Assembly: GCA_017442865.1 (NCBI GenBank)
Contig: JAFRXK010000067.1
Location: 25,487 to 89,486, forward strand
Direction: 5' to 3'
DNA from: Lachnospiraceae bacterium
GTDB taxonomy: Bacteria; Bacillota; Clostridia; Lachnospirales; Lachnospiraceae
DNA length: 64,000 bases
Within the stretch, counting starts at the first letter, position 1, and every line of letters begins with the position of its first letter. The notes beneath the pieces are model-generated. The model was given only the letters and a program-made list of their open reading frames with translations. It did no database searches and was not told the DNA's origin. Position numbers and translations under genes: made by a program. Of the stretch, positions 51,119 through 60,290 are shown in pieces.

Positions 51119-51488
51119 CTGCCCCTGCTGCCTCCAAAATCTCGTTCTGCTTTTTCTTACTCAGGCTCCCTAATACAATATTATATGCTTTATCTAACAT
51201 ATCCTTAAGAATATCATCCGGCACTTTCCCGTCTGCCTTAACTGAATTCCAGTGGGTCTTATTCATATAATATCCCGGTATAATGTCCTCATACTGCTTT
51301 CGCAAAAAATCCCCCTCAGCCGGTTCAAGCTTAAGCGTAATATAATAAGGCTCATTATCATCATCCATGCACACGGCGGCAAACATTTTCCCGCCAATCT
51401 GGTATCTGATCCAATTCCAGTCCTGCTGCAAATCCTTTGTCACGCCCGGTTTTTTCATAAGGAATTCATCTATCCATGTATACCTCAT
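51099..51488 (-). CDS. MmcQ/YjbR-family DNA-binding-like protein
   Basis: 129 residues. The fold is CyaY/YjbR-like; motifs include YTWIDEFLMKKPGVTKDLQQDW, ITLKLEPAEGDFLRKQY, and YYMNKTHWNSV. Members are small, widespread and functionally unproven. The start is placed at the ATG with TGGAGG about 10 bases upstream, removing a 32-residue extension that lacks support. The end overlaps the LysR gene. Confidence 0.82.
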   Translation of the reverse strand: MRYTWIDEFLMKKPGVTKDLQQDWNWIRYQIGGKMFAAVCMDDDNEPYYITLKLEPAEGDFLRKQYEDIIPGYYMNKTHWNSVKADGKVPDDILKDMLDKAYNIVLGSLSKKKQNEILEAAGADEYYTD

Positions 51489-51594
51489 ATCTGCACGTCC
51501 TCCATTTAAATCCGGCAAACCTTTCTTTTGCCTGACTGTGTTTATGTTTATACGTCGTCGTTCTCTGAGTATATTTATCAGCACTATATCCTTT

Positions 51595-52224
51595 TTAAGT
51601 CTCTAATTTCAACATGTGCTCAACAATTTCAAATGTCTCCTCCACCGTCCTGTTATCATCCCTCAGCAGCACCTGAAAGCCTGAGTTTAAAAACTTATCA
51701 TAGGCTTCTTTAGAATTAACACGCATCAGACACTCCCTGAAATTAGCCATTGCCGCCGAAGGATCGTCCTCCTTCATAAGCAGCTGATACAAAAACTGCT
51801 TTTCCCTGTCGGGACGCTCAAAGAAACGATTAACGCTGATATCCTGATTTGCAAGCATAATGAGAACATGCTCTTTATCAGATATCCTTTTCAATGTCTC
51901 TATCGAAATATTTGTATCGACAAATATCTTCTTACCCTGCTTTTTTAAATCCTCAAGTATTCTAAGCTCAAGTATCTCACATTCCTTAGCTACGCCGTTT
52001 ATCCACGCTTCATACTCATCCGGCGTCCTGCGGATAAAATCACGCCAGTCCTTAAGGTCTCTCGTATAACACAGGCATGGAAACTCCTTTTCATTAAGCT
52101 CATCATCCAGTCTGTCATGGTAATTCTCCTCGCAGGCAATACCGTCATATTTCCGGGCAAGAAGCTTAACCATCGTGGACTTGCCGGCATAAGCGGTTCC
52201 GTTTATATAATAAATATCGCTCAT
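51595..52224 (-). CDS. P-loop kinase-like protein
   Basis: 209 residues. P-loop GTAYAGKST (9-17), a lid-like segment FFERPDREKQFLYQ, and a C-terminal helix. It looks like a small nucleoside or aminoglycoside-phosphotransferase-like kinase of the AAA_33 kind; no substrate can be named. The start with AAGGA is used, dropping 12 residues. The gene is monocistronic or linked to the MmcQ gene about 106 bases downstream. Confidence 0.72.
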   Translation of the reverse strand: MSDIYYINGTAYAGKSTMVKLLARKYDGIACEENYHDRLDDELNEKEFPCLCYTRDLKDWRDFIRRTPDEYEAWINGVAKECEILELRILEDLKKQGKKIFVDTNISIETLKRISDKEHVLIMLANQDISVNRFFERPDREKQFLYQLLMKEDDPSAAMANFRECLMRVNSKEAYDKFLNSGFQVLLRDDNRTVEETFEIVEHMLKLET

Positions 52225-52260
52225 AGTAATATCCTTTTTACCGCCGTATGCCGACGGCAT

Positions 52261-52376
52261 AAAATCTTTTTAAATTTTTTAAATAATCCTCTTCTTAATC
52301 CCGCACGTCATTGTTTATTAAAGAACGCCCCAGGGTCTAATCACTTGCGTCATTGTTTATTCAAGAACGATTTAGC
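52261..52376. repeat. short gap with two copies of a 21-base motif
   Basis: CGTCATTGTTTATT followed by A/C then AAGAACG occurs twice about 50 bases apart between the kinase and GNAT genes. No gene is seen in the gap. Confidence 0.45.
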
Positions 52377-53150
52377 TTACTGTATTTTATTCATCTCATC
52401 TACAAAGCCTGCAGGCTTTGCGGTTATCTCTGCCCACGCAGGAATAAAACCGCTCTTTATAGCATTTCTGGCTGAGCGTATATTCGACCATGCCGAGCAG
52501 TAAAACGGCACTCTGCCACATTTTATAATCTCCCTTGCAAGCATTGAGGTAAGCGCATAAGCTACTCCCTTACGTCTGTAGTCTGGAAGCACATCCACGC
52601 CAATCTGCCACATTTCCTCACAATCGGCTGAGCAGCCTGCCAGTCCGATAAGCTTTCCCTCATCATATGCGCCGACGCCGAGCACGTCCAGGTGCTTTCT
52701 ATCCTCACACAACGCATTGCTCCACTGTGGCAGGTAAAGCATCTCAAAATCAGCCTGCTTTAACATTTTTGTTTCATAAGCGCATGAAACCTTAGGGAGT
52801 CTGTTTACATCAGGCAGATAATATTCTGCCATAAAACAGAATTTATATCCTTTACCGGCCAGTCTCTCATTCAGCCAGTAAATATTCGGCGTCTCAAAGC
52901 AATGATAAAACTCATAGCGTCCGATATATTCTGCCACGTCCTCATACACATCTTCCTGTGCCGCCGCCACGATATTATTTCCGTAGGACACAAGATTGCA
53001 TGCAATCGGCTTCTTATAATACTTACGCGCATTTGCTCCAAGCTTAAACGGAACCATTACATTATCATTTTTCAAAAAATCCTCTGCCGCACAGCCTATA
53101 TCCTCAGCGGACTGTTTCATGGCAATTTTAAATATATCCTGATTTGTCAA
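52377..53150 (-). CDS. GNAT-family acetyltransferase
   Basis: 257 residues. The C-terminal GNAT core has the acetyl-CoA loop YRRKGVAYALTSML followed by CSAWSNIRSARNAIKSGF. The N-terminal 110 residues are a less-conserved extension. The start is a TTG with GGGAG about 10 bases upstream; an ATG ten codons downstream is the alternative. Acceptor unknown. It is one of several GNAT genes in this half of the window. Confidence 0.78.
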   Translation of the reverse strand: MTNQDIFKIAMKQSAEDIGCAAEDFLKNDNVMVPFKLGANARKYYKKPIACNLVSYGNNIVAAAQEDVYEDVAEYIGRYEFYHCFETPNIYWLNERLAGKGYKFCFMAEYYLPDVNRLPKVSCAYETKMLKQADFEMLYLPQWSNALCEDRKHLDVLGVGAYDEGKLIGLAGCSADCEEMWQIGVDVLPDYRRKGVAYALTSMLAREIIKCGRVPFYCSAWSNIRSARNAIKSGFIPAWAEITAKPAGFVDEMNKIQ

Positions 53151-53232
53151 AGCAACATTTCTCCCATCACATTAAAAATATGTTTTACAAAACACAACAC
53201 GTCAACATTTTTGCAAAACAAATGTTATCCTG

Positions 53233-54330
53233 TCAGTCAGCCTGAACCACATCACAGTATAAGCTTTCAATAATCGTCTTCGCCCTCATAAGCACCGGCA
53301 GCTCTCTGTTAGCCACCAGTCGTCCGAGCCTTGTTTCCCTTTGCTTTTCATACTCATTTACCGCCTCATCATAGGACAGCTTAAGCGTAGACAGATGAAA
53401 ATCCTCTATTTCGTCCTGCATCAGATGCTTATCGCCAAAGGAAACCACCCTGCAAAGGAAATAATTATTGATATTATGCCTGTGGATGACATTATAATAA
53501 TCGTTTACAACGCCGAGCTTACATATCACCTCAACATCTGCGCCCAGTTCCTCCTTAAGCTCACGCTTTATCGCACAAATCAGGTCTTCACCATCCTCAA
53601 CTCCACCGCCTGAGGTCTCTATCAGCGTCACCCTGCCAAAATCATCATCTCTCTTAGCGCGCACAAAATAGTAATAACCCTCATCATCAAATACAATAGC
53701 CCTTGCAATTTTTCTGTCATGATCCGTGTACTCAAACGGCCACTCCATGTCCTGAAGCGATATATTTAATTCAGCTTCACAGTTTCTCTCGCTTCTAAGC
53801 ATGGAATGACACTCCAAATCAACTATTCCGCTGTTGTTCCTTGCCGCCTTGCGAAGGATGCCCTCGCGCTTCATCCCTGCCTTATCCATGACACGTCCTG
53901 ATTTCTGATTATTAACGTCATGTCTCGCTGCAACACGGTTTAGACCCACAACATCAAACAAATAATCCATCACAGCCGTAAGCGCCTCCGGCATAATCCC
54001 ACGTCCCCAGTATTCCTTACTCATGCAATATCCTATCTCGGCAGCATCAATTCTATCATCCAGTCTTACAACTGAAATGTTTCCGATAACACTTCCGGCC
54101 TCTTTTAGTTCTATCGCCCAGTTAAAATATCCGCCGTCATCATATCCGGCTACCCAGTTCTTAAGCAGATTCACTGTTACATCAATGCATGAATGCGTCG
54201 GCCATGTCAAAAATCTGGTCACTTCAGGGTCAGACGCCCAGTTATTATACATATCATGCGCATCCTCAAGCTTAAATCTTCTAAGCAGTAATCTCTCAGT
54301 TTCAATACTTTGCGTTCCAGTCTTGTTCAT
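53233..54330 (-). CDS. RimJ/RimL-type GNAT acetyltransferase fused to a Nudix hydrolase
   Basis: 365 residues. Residues about 5-180 form a GNAT domain (TERLLLRRFKLEDAHDMYNN; EYWGRGIMPEAL; NQKSGRVMDKAGM). Residues about 200-355 form a Nudix domain with the box GGGVEDGEDLICAIKREL then KEELG, a good match to GX5EX7REUXEEXGU. GNAT proteins of this type acetylate protein or sugar amines; Nudix enzymes cleave nucleoside diphosphate-X. I do not know a pathway that uses both on one chain. No frameshift joins them; the linker is continuous. Confidence 0.85.
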   Translation of the reverse strand: MNKTGTQSIETERLLLRRFKLEDAHDMYNNWASDPEVTRFLTWPTHSCIDVTVNLLKNWVAGYDDGGYFNWAIELKEAGSVIGNISVVRLDDRIDAAEIGYCMSKEYWGRGIMPEALTAVMDYLFDVVGLNRVAARHDVNNQKSGRVMDKAGMKREGILRKAARNNSGIVDLECHSMLRSERNCEAELNISLQDMEWPFEYTDHDRKIARAIVFDDEGYYYFVRAKRDDDFGRVTLIETSGGGVEDGEDLICAIKRELKEELGADVEVICKLGVVNDYYNVIHRHNINNYFLCRVVSFGDKHLMQDEIEDFHLSTLKLSYDEAVNEYEKQRETRLGRLVANRELPVLMRAKTIIESLYCDVVQAD

Positions 54331-54467
54331 ATGAGTCCCTCTCGTCCTTGAATTATTTACATGTTTACCTTGATTGTATGCTTCTTTATTTTCTTAGACT
54401 ATTATAATTCCGTATTACAATAATATCAATTACATCTTTGATGCTGCGTTTTCTTGTGCCAAACACG
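54331..54467. other. gap without a recognised gene
   Basis: AT-rich bases between the GNAT-Nudix gene and the terminator at 54468. I see no gene or strong repeat. Confidence 0.4.
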
Positions 54468-54520
54468 AAAAAAGACTCATGTTACAATACAAAAGCTATA
54501 TCCTGCGTAACATGAGTCTT
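54468..54520 (-). terminator. terminator next to the GNAT gene-end remnant
   Basis: AAGACTCATGTTAC and GTAACATGAGTCTT form a perfect 14-bp stem, followed on the minus strand by six T. The second copy of this region (near 55590) has only one arm and so lacks the terminator. Confidence 0.8.
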
Positions 54521-54617
54521 ATTAAATCCTTATTGTATCAAATTATATCTTCGTCTACAGCGCCTTTATCATAATCATCTCCGTCGGCTGTTCATATCCC
54601 GGCACATCGACGATAAA
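54486..54617 (-). pseudogene. remnant of the 3' end of a GNAT gene (duplicate of 55570-55701)
   Basis: 132 bases match 55570-55701 with three substitutions. The copy keeps the last 20 or so codons (PGYEQPTEMIMIKAL) and the stop of the GNAT gene that is intact at 55639-56052, but has no 5' part. It lies directly upstream of the terminator, which suggests this was the original end of the gene unit. Confidence 0.85.
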
Positions 54618-54726
54618 ATCGCCCCCCCTATTTTGAAGCATAATGGATTTACCACCAAAAAATCATCACCACAGAAAGGTTATTGCTATGAACATTATAA
54701 TCTATTTACTTAGTTACATTTCAATC

Positions 54727-55188
54727 TTAGTTGTTTTTCCACTCAGTGGCAGCGCTTGCAGATTCTATTTCCTCTTGCGTCATCTCATTTTGCACAAATA
54801 ACTGTACTTGCCCATTGCTCCACAAAGCAAAAAGAAATGTATCTTCGGAATTGCACTTATAAATCTTGCATCCACCTTCATCAATATTAGTTGTAAGATT
54901 ACTTCTGTCTTTTATAAATGCATCATCCGGATAATATATTACATCACCCAAAAATGTATAGTTTGCATTTAGCCATTCTTCATCTACATCCCGCCATGGG
55001 TTGCCATACTGAATATAATCGTGCTTATTATAATATATAGCAGGCAATCTGTCGTATCTTCCCATTTCATCTGTTTCAGTTATACTAACATTAGTATCTT
55101 CTTTTAATCTATTATATTTATTTGAACATGCTAACAAAAAAAGCAATGCTGTAATAGCAATCAAAACGCCTACTAATTTTTTTTTCAT
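54727..55188 (-). CDS. small lipoprotein of unknown function
   Basis: 153 residues. The signal peptide ends in a lipobox LFLLAC (C21), and the mature protein is polar with two tryptophan-containing stretches (NPWRDVDEEWLNANYTFLGDV; LFALWSNGQVQLF). I do not recognise the fold. The start with AAGGAG 9 bases upstream is used. It sits between the two remnants of a duplicated region, so it may have arrived during the rearrangement. Confidence 0.7.
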   Translation of the reverse strand: MKKKLVGVLIAITALLFLLACSNKYNRLKEDTNVSITETDEMGRYDRLPAIYYNKHDYIQYGNPWRDVDEEWLNANYTFLGDVIYYPDDAFIKDRSNLTTNIDEGGCKIYKCNSEDTFLFALWSNGQVQLFVQNEMTQEEIESASAATEWKNN

Positions 55189-55517
55189 ATAGCTGGTCTC
55201 CTTTTTAATAAAATACATATTTACTTTGATATTGCGTAATCATTAAAGTTTTTTACTCTTCTCCTTTCATATTCTATTTATGCATCAAGTATAACATACT
55301 TTACGTTTGATGCAAATAACACTTTGTGAATTTATCCAATTATTTAATTATCAATCGCTTCCTGAATATTTTATTCTGATATATTTACACTTCTGCAAAA
55401 TGCTTCTTTGTATCTCCTATGTTTAGCTCCTCGCCTATCATAATCAGCACTTCCTACCTATTTACCACAGATTTTATGCTGACAGCTTTATTATATACAG
55501 CTATAAGTTCACAAAAT
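55189..55517. other. gap upstream of the lipoprotein gene
   Basis: AT-rich, with no gene seen. It should hold the lipoprotein promoter. It ends at the remnant of the sigma-partner gene (55518-55562). Confidence 0.4.
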
Positions 55518-55562
55518 TTAGTGCGTTCCGCCGCAGGCATCGTAAATTGTGTTAAACACAGC
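55518..55562 (-). pseudogene. remnant of the 3' end of the sigma-partner gene
   Basis: It encodes VFNTIYDACGGTH and a stop, the last 13 codons of the intact gene at 56151-57143 (VFNTIYDACGGTH). It lies just before the intact GNAT copy, so an extra copy of the sigma-partner gene once stood here. Confidence 0.75.
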
Positions 55563-55638
55563 TACAAATAATACAAAAGCTATATCCTGCGTAACATGAG
55601 TCTTATTAAATCCTTATTGTATCAAATTATATCTTCGT

Positions 55639-56052
55639 CTACAGCGCCTTTATCATAATCATCTCCATCGGCTGTTCGTATCCCGGCACATCGACAATAA
55701 ACCCACCGCAGTCCTTGTATCCAAGCCTGCGGTAAAAATGCTGTGCCTGCTCATCAACCTGAGTGGAGGTCATTATCATTCCAAAGCCTGCAGACTTCAT
55801 GTCCTGCTCCCAGTGCTCCATGAGTGCTCTGCCAAAGCCCTTACCCTGATATTCATCGTCAACATACAGCATCGTGCAAAATGGCGTGTTGTCCCAGAAG
55901 AGATTGTACCGCAGAATGCCGATGATTTTACCATTCTCAACAAACACATAGCCCTGCTTATTTCTTACCTTTTCTTCAAACACATCCTCCGGCAAATGCT
56001 TGTCAAGCGCATACCAGTCTGCCTTGTCCCAAAGCTCAACGTATCTTATCAT
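55639..56052 (-). CDS. GNAT-family acetyltransferase
   Basis: 137 residues, a minimal GNAT fold. Acetyl-CoA loop: VDDEYQGKGFGRALMEHWE, then YRRLGYKDCGGF. Acceptor unknown. AAGGAA precedes the ATG. It is the full-length gene whose 3' end is repeated at 54486-54617. It lies 98 bases after the sigma-partner gene and may be cotranscribed. Confidence 0.85.
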   Translation of the reverse strand: MIRYVELWDKADWYALDKHLPEDVFEEKVRNKQGYVFVENGKIIGILRYNLFWDNTPFCTMLYVDDEYQGKGFGRALMEHWEQDMKSAGFGMIMTSTQVDEQAQHFYRRLGYKDCGGFIVDVPGYEQPMEMIMIKAL

Positions 56053-56150
56053 TTTTTATTCCTTCCACTACTCTCTAAATTACTAAATTTAATGTATTCA
56101 GCCCGTACAATCTCCTCCGCAATTCCATGAACAATTCTAAATTACTTAGC

Positions 56151-57143
56151 TTAATGAGTTCCGCCACAGGCATCATATATCGTATTAAACACATCCTCAG
56201 GTATCTTTACATAATACCCGCCCAATGCATCATATACCACATATCCGCCTTCTATAAGTCTGATTCGCAAAACTGTTCCATCGTTCATATTAAGAATCAG
56301 ATGAGTCTGATTTTTAATATCATATATTGATGAATTGCCGGAACCACTGTTATCTGCATCAGTATCCCAATCGCTTTTAAAGCTGCTGCCGTCAACCGCA
56401 TTCCAAAAGCTGCTCCACGCAGTCTCATCAAACTCGGCATTCTTAAAATCACCCTTTGCATAATCCCAGTCGTCATGGCTCTGCCATTGAACGCTCTTGA
56501 TTCTTTCGGTTATATGAAGTCTGTCCTGAAACAAATCCTTACCTGTTGTTAATGTAATGCCATTCATGCAGTCAAGAAACTGAATCCAGGTAATATGATT
56601 ATTGCTTTCATCCACAAATTCACCCCATATACAAATACGAAAGCTTGTATCATAACCATTGACCGAATAGACCTCTCCTCCAATCGTTGATGCAAACTCT
56701 TTGTCATATTCGCTCTGAGACGACCATTCATCAATATTTCCTCTGGCTGTACCTAAATGTTCTCCCACAAGGGCTTTTATTCTCTGTGCCTTTTCACCTG
56801 TATACTCCTCTGCCTGAACATAAATACGGCCCTGATAAACCACAAATCCTATCATATCTGCAGTTGCCGCATCCGAAGAATCCGGTAATTCTATCGCAGG
56901 TATATGCACGCCCTCACCGGCATTGATATCAGGCTGCCCGTTGCTATCATGATTATTGGTGGCAGTCTGATTAATCAGCCTTGGAACAACAAATCCGGCA
57001 GCTAAAATCAGACAAATACACGCTGCCGCCGGTATCCACTTAATATATCTTCTTGACGGTTTCCTGACCTTTGCGTTCTCGGTATTTTTTATATATTTCT
57101 CATCTATTCCGCCAACGGCTTCTAATAAATCATTATCCCTCAT
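56151..57143 (-). CDS. membrane protein partnered with an ECF-type sigma factor (probable anti-sigma factor)
   Basis: 330 residues. An N-terminal cytoplasmic part (about 1-34) is followed by one membrane helix (about 37-58), and a long extracytoplasmic domain. Its ATG overlaps the sigma gene stop by 4 bases (ATGA), the usual sigma/anti-sigma arrangement in Clostridia. The external domain (WHWY-poor, acidic) shows no enzymatic motif. It probably sequesters the sigma factor until an envelope signal. The C-terminal 13 codons are duplicated at 55518-55562. Confidence 0.7.
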   Translation of the reverse strand: MRDNDLLEAVGGIDEKYIKNTENAKVRKPSRRYIKWIPAAACICLILAAGFVVPRLINQTATNNHDSNGQPDINAGEGVHIPAIELPDSSDAATADMIGFVVYQGRIYVQAEEYTGEKAQRIKALVGEHLGTARGNIDEWSSQSEYDKEFASTIGGEVYSVNGYDTSFRICIWGEFVDESNNHITWIQFLDCMNGITLTTGKDLFQDRLHITERIKSVQWQSHDDWDYAKGDFKNAEFDETAWSSFWNAVDGSSFKSDWDTDADNSGSGNSSIYDIKNQTHLILNMNDGTVLRIRLIEGGYVVYDALGGYYVKIPEDVFNTIYDACGGTH

Positions 57144-57700
57144 ACGTAGTAACCTCCCTTTTCCAAATGCTTTTTTAAGCCTGACCTCATTCTAAACAAC
57201 ATTGTTTTCACCTTGCTTTGTGAAAATCCATACGCTTTTGCTATCTGGGAAATTGAATCAAAATACCAGTATCTTCTTACAAAAACATTCTGCTGCTCTT
57301 TTGTGCAGGCTTCCAAAAAATCATCAATAGCACTGCTCAGTAAATTTGCTTCAATTTCAGCTTCTATATCATTATCTGCCGGAATGCACTCATGCATTTC
57401 CTGTGTCAGTTCACAATATAAAGCATATCTTTTCTGTCGGCTGTTCTTCTTACACACATTCAGTGCGATATGTCTTACAATCCTGCCAACAAACGCAAAT
57501 AAATAAGTTCTCGGCTCATGAGGCGGAATCAGCTCCCACGCTTCAAGATAAGCGTCATTTTCACACTCCTTAGACGTTTCCATGTCGTTTAAGATATTGT
57601 TCGCTATATTTCTGAGCCTAAAACCATATTTTTTCGCTGTCTGTGCTATAGCATCTTCGTCTCTTGATAAGTAGAGCTCTACAATTTCATTATCATCCAC
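57140..57700 (-). CDS. ECF-type RNA polymerase sigma factor
   Basis: 186 residues. Region 2 lies at about residues 20-80 (ECENDAYLEAWELIPPHEPRTYLFAFVGRIVRH), and region 4 at about 125-175 with a helix-turn-helix (YWYFDSISQIAKAYGFSQSKVKTMLFRMRSGLKK). No sigma-1 region, so ECF group. It directs RNA polymerase to its own regulon and is probably inhibited by the membrane protein encoded next. AGGAGG lies upstream of the ATG. Confidence 0.93.
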   Translation of the reverse strand: MDDNEIVELYLSRDEDAIAQTAKKYGFRLRNIANNILNDMETSKECENDAYLEAWELIPPHEPRTYLFAFVGRIVRHIALNVCKKNSRQKRYALYCELTQEMHECIPADNDIEAEIEANLLSSAIDDFLEACTKEQQNVFVRRYWYFDSISQIAKAYGFSQSKVKTMLFRMRSGLKKHLEKGGYYV

Positions 57701-57838
57701 GAATAGCCTCCTCCTTTCAGCGTTTTTAAGGTCTTCACCCTATATAGCAACATTTCCTAAGGGATGGTTACATACATATTCAATTTTTATCCGGTTTATT
57801 TTAATATCTGATATAATTTTCGTAAATTATTTAAGCAG

Positions 57839-59443
57839 TTAATCCTTCCTCTCTGCCAATTTCATAACTATCCTGTAGCACAGCAATGCAAGCAATGCCG
57901 CTATCAGTATAAAAATGCCTGCTATCAGCTTATGGTCCATATACATACCCGCAAAAACAACCAGCACGGTAAGTCCCATAACTACAAACATGTTTGGAAG
58001 CATATAGATTGCAACTGCCGCACCCTGCTTTATTACTTCAACCTCATTCTCCCAGTCAAGCTTCATGTGTCTGATTCCGCACACACATCCCCAGGTAGTC
58101 GAAAATGCGCAAAGCATAAAGCCAAGCACCAGATACAGTATCGTATTTATCATCGGTACCTTTGCTGAGATGCACATGCACAGCACTGCAAGGCTCATAA
58201 ATGGGACCGACAACAGCATATTAAAAAGCATTTTACCCTGATAGACCGTCTTCTTTGCAATCGGCAGGCTCTGAATAATCCAGTAATTTCTGCCCTCTAA
58301 AGACGGAGTAAACGCCGTGGTCGCCACCATGCCGATAAAGAAGTAAATGATAAAAGGTATTGCCGGCTGTAATATTGAATAATCAAACGGCGCATTCTGC
58401 GTCACAACTCCGACAATCTTATCAAAGCCTATAATAAGCGTAACTACTCCAAACAACACCGCCAGAAGCTCGCCCACTGCGCCATTCGTCATGTAAATGG
58501 TAGAGCCGGTCATCCTCTTGAACTCTTTAAATGCAATTGCCATAACAGGGCTTTTCCTCTTCTGACCGGTCATCTTATAATTCTTCGCCGCAGCGTGTGA
58601 ATCCAGCGCCGAGTTGATATTTCTGTACGATTTGCCAACGATATAGAATACTCCCGCAAACAAAAGCGCACTCACGGCAATTAAAAGAAGCATCGACAAT
58701 ACATCAAGCCTTCTGACCGCAGCTGTAAACCATCCTACAGGAGGATAATATTTTGCAGCATTTTCCGTCATATCAGCGGCAGTCTCAAGCGTCGCCTGCA
58801 CATTATCATCTCTGAACATATACTCGATGATATAACGCAGCGAAAAGCAGAAAATAATAAATATAAACGTTAAAATCGTCTGAATAATATTTGTTTTCTT
58901 AAAACCGGCACTGAGCTTCGCAATCAAGAAGCCAAGGAACGCCGCTGCTAACATCGGAATAACCGGCAGTAAAAGCGAAAGAATAATCCACACCGGGTAA
59001 ACAAGCACAGACGGGCGGACAAAAAATCCGTAACCGATAAGCATCGCAATCGAAATGCTTAAATACCACGGCAGACTCTTGATGTACATATACATAAACT
59101 TGCACGCCGCCACTGTTTTTGTCTCAAACGGAAGCGACATCAGCATGTCATATTCTTTAAAATGAAACAGATAGCCGTTCGTCTTGAACAATGTAAATAT
59201 AAATGCCAACGCACTGATTATCAGTGCACACATAACCGGCGCCGAATCAATAAGTCCTGTCACTCCATACCCGATGCACATTGCTATGCTGTAGCCCATA
59301 AGCATCAGATACAGGAATACCATGCCTATCGTGTTTAAAACAACCTTATTTCGCTTCTTTTTATCCTTGGAATATTTATATATATTGCGCCCGCTCGTTG
59401 ATAAAAGAAGCGTCTTAAGCAGAAGAATACTATTTTTCATCAT
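57839..59443 (-). CDS. ABC transporter permease (ABC-2-like, about 12 helices)
   Basis: 534 residues, mostly hydrophobic, with clusters of helices near 35-110, 130-205, 240-265, 330-400 and 415-530. This fits an ABC-2 type multidrug or lipid export permease. It pairs with the ATPase encoded just upstream; the two genes overlap by 14 bases. The start was set at the ATG preceded by AGAGGAGG; a longer in-frame start runs into the ATPase gene and is not supported. Substrate unknown. Confidence 0.86.
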   Translation of the reverse strand: MMKNSILLLKTLLLSTSGRNIYKYSKDKKKRNKVVLNTIGMVFLYLMLMGYSIAMCIGYGVTGLIDSAPVMCALIISALAFIFTLFKTNGYLFHFKEYDMLMSLPFETKTVAACKFMYMYIKSLPWYLSISIAMLIGYGFFVRPSVLVYPVWIILSLLLPVIPMLAAAFLGFLIAKLSAGFKKTNIIQTILTFIFIIFCFSLRYIIEYMFRDDNVQATLETAADMTENAAKYYPPVGWFTAAVRRLDVLSMLLLIAVSALLFAGVFYIVGKSYRNINSALDSHAAAKNYKMTGQKRKSPVMAIAFKEFKRMTGSTIYMTNGAVGELLAVLFGVVTLIIGFDKIVGVVTQNAPFDYSILQPAIPFIIYFFIGMVATTAFTPSLEGRNYWIIQSLPIAKKTVYQGKMLFNMLLSVPFMSLAVLCMCISAKVPMINTILYLVLGFMLCAFSTTWGCVCGIRHMKLDWENEVEVIKQGAAVAIYMLPNMFVVMGLTVLVVFAGMYMDHKLIAGIFILIAALLALLCYRIVMKLAERKD

Positions 59444-60173
59444 TGTCCGCCTCCTCTGATAAGAACACCTCCTCCAGAGAACGTCCGGCTGTGAGCTCCT
59501 CCATGGTTCCGGAAGCAATGATTCTGCCATGATTTATAATCGCAACCTTATTGCAAAGCTTCTCTGCCACATCCAGCACATGTGTAGAAAAGAATACCGC
59601 AGCGCCCTGCTCGCACATCCTGTGCATAATCTCCTTTAAAGTAAAGGTTGCCTTCGGGTCAAGTCCGACAAAAGGTTCATCCAGCACCATAAGCTTAGGA
59701 TTATGAATCAGTGCTGAAATGATAGCCACCTTTTGCTTCATGCCATGTGAATACGAGCTTATCAGATCTCCCAGCGCCTCTGTAATCTCAAACAAATCCG
59801 CATATTTGCGTATGCTTTCCTCCCTCTCTAAAGCATCGATGCCAAAAACATCAGCCACAAAATTTAAATACTGTATACCTGTCAGGTTCTCATACAAATC
59901 TGGGTTATCAGGAATGTAAGCTGTAATGCGCTTGCACTCCATCGGCTCATTCTTAACGGAATGTCCGTCAATAAAAATCTCACCCTCTGTAAAATCAAGC
60001 ACTCCTACCACCGCACGTATTGTCGTTGACTTACCTGCACCGTTATGACCGATAAAACCGTAAATATCTCCGCTGCATACATCCAGCGACACATTATCCG
60101 CAGCTTTTTTGCCCCCGCCATACGTTTTTGAATAATTTCTTATTGAAAGCATTACTTTTTCCGTTGTATTCAT
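59430..60173 (-). CDS. ABC transporter ATP-binding protein
   Basis: 247 residues. Walker A is GHNGAGKST (42-50), the signature is SYSHGMKQKVA (a variant lacking LSGGQ but typical of ABC-2 exporters), Walker B is LMVLDEPFVGLDP, and the switch is FFSTHVLDV. It energises the permease encoded next. No other transporter genes are adjacent, so this is a two-gene exporter. Confidence 0.94.
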   Translation of the reverse strand: MNTTEKVMLSIRNYSKTYGGGKKAADNVSLDVCSGDIYGFIGHNGAGKSTTIRAVVGVLDFTEGEIFIDGHSVKNEPMECKRITAYIPDNPDLYENLTGIQYLNFVADVFGIDALEREESIRKYADLFEITEALGDLISSYSHGMKQKVAIISALIHNPKLMVLDEPFVGLDPKATFTLKEIMHRMCEQGAAVFFSTHVLDVAEKLCNKVAIINHGRIIASGTMEELTAGRSLEEVFLSEEADNDEK

Positions 60174-60290
60174 ATTCCGATACCTTCTTTCCTTTTGAAT
60201 GAAAATAAAATGATACCAGTGTCAAAATGCCTTTTGACTCCACCATTATTAAAATTATACCATATCTTTTATAAATACAACAGAACTATA

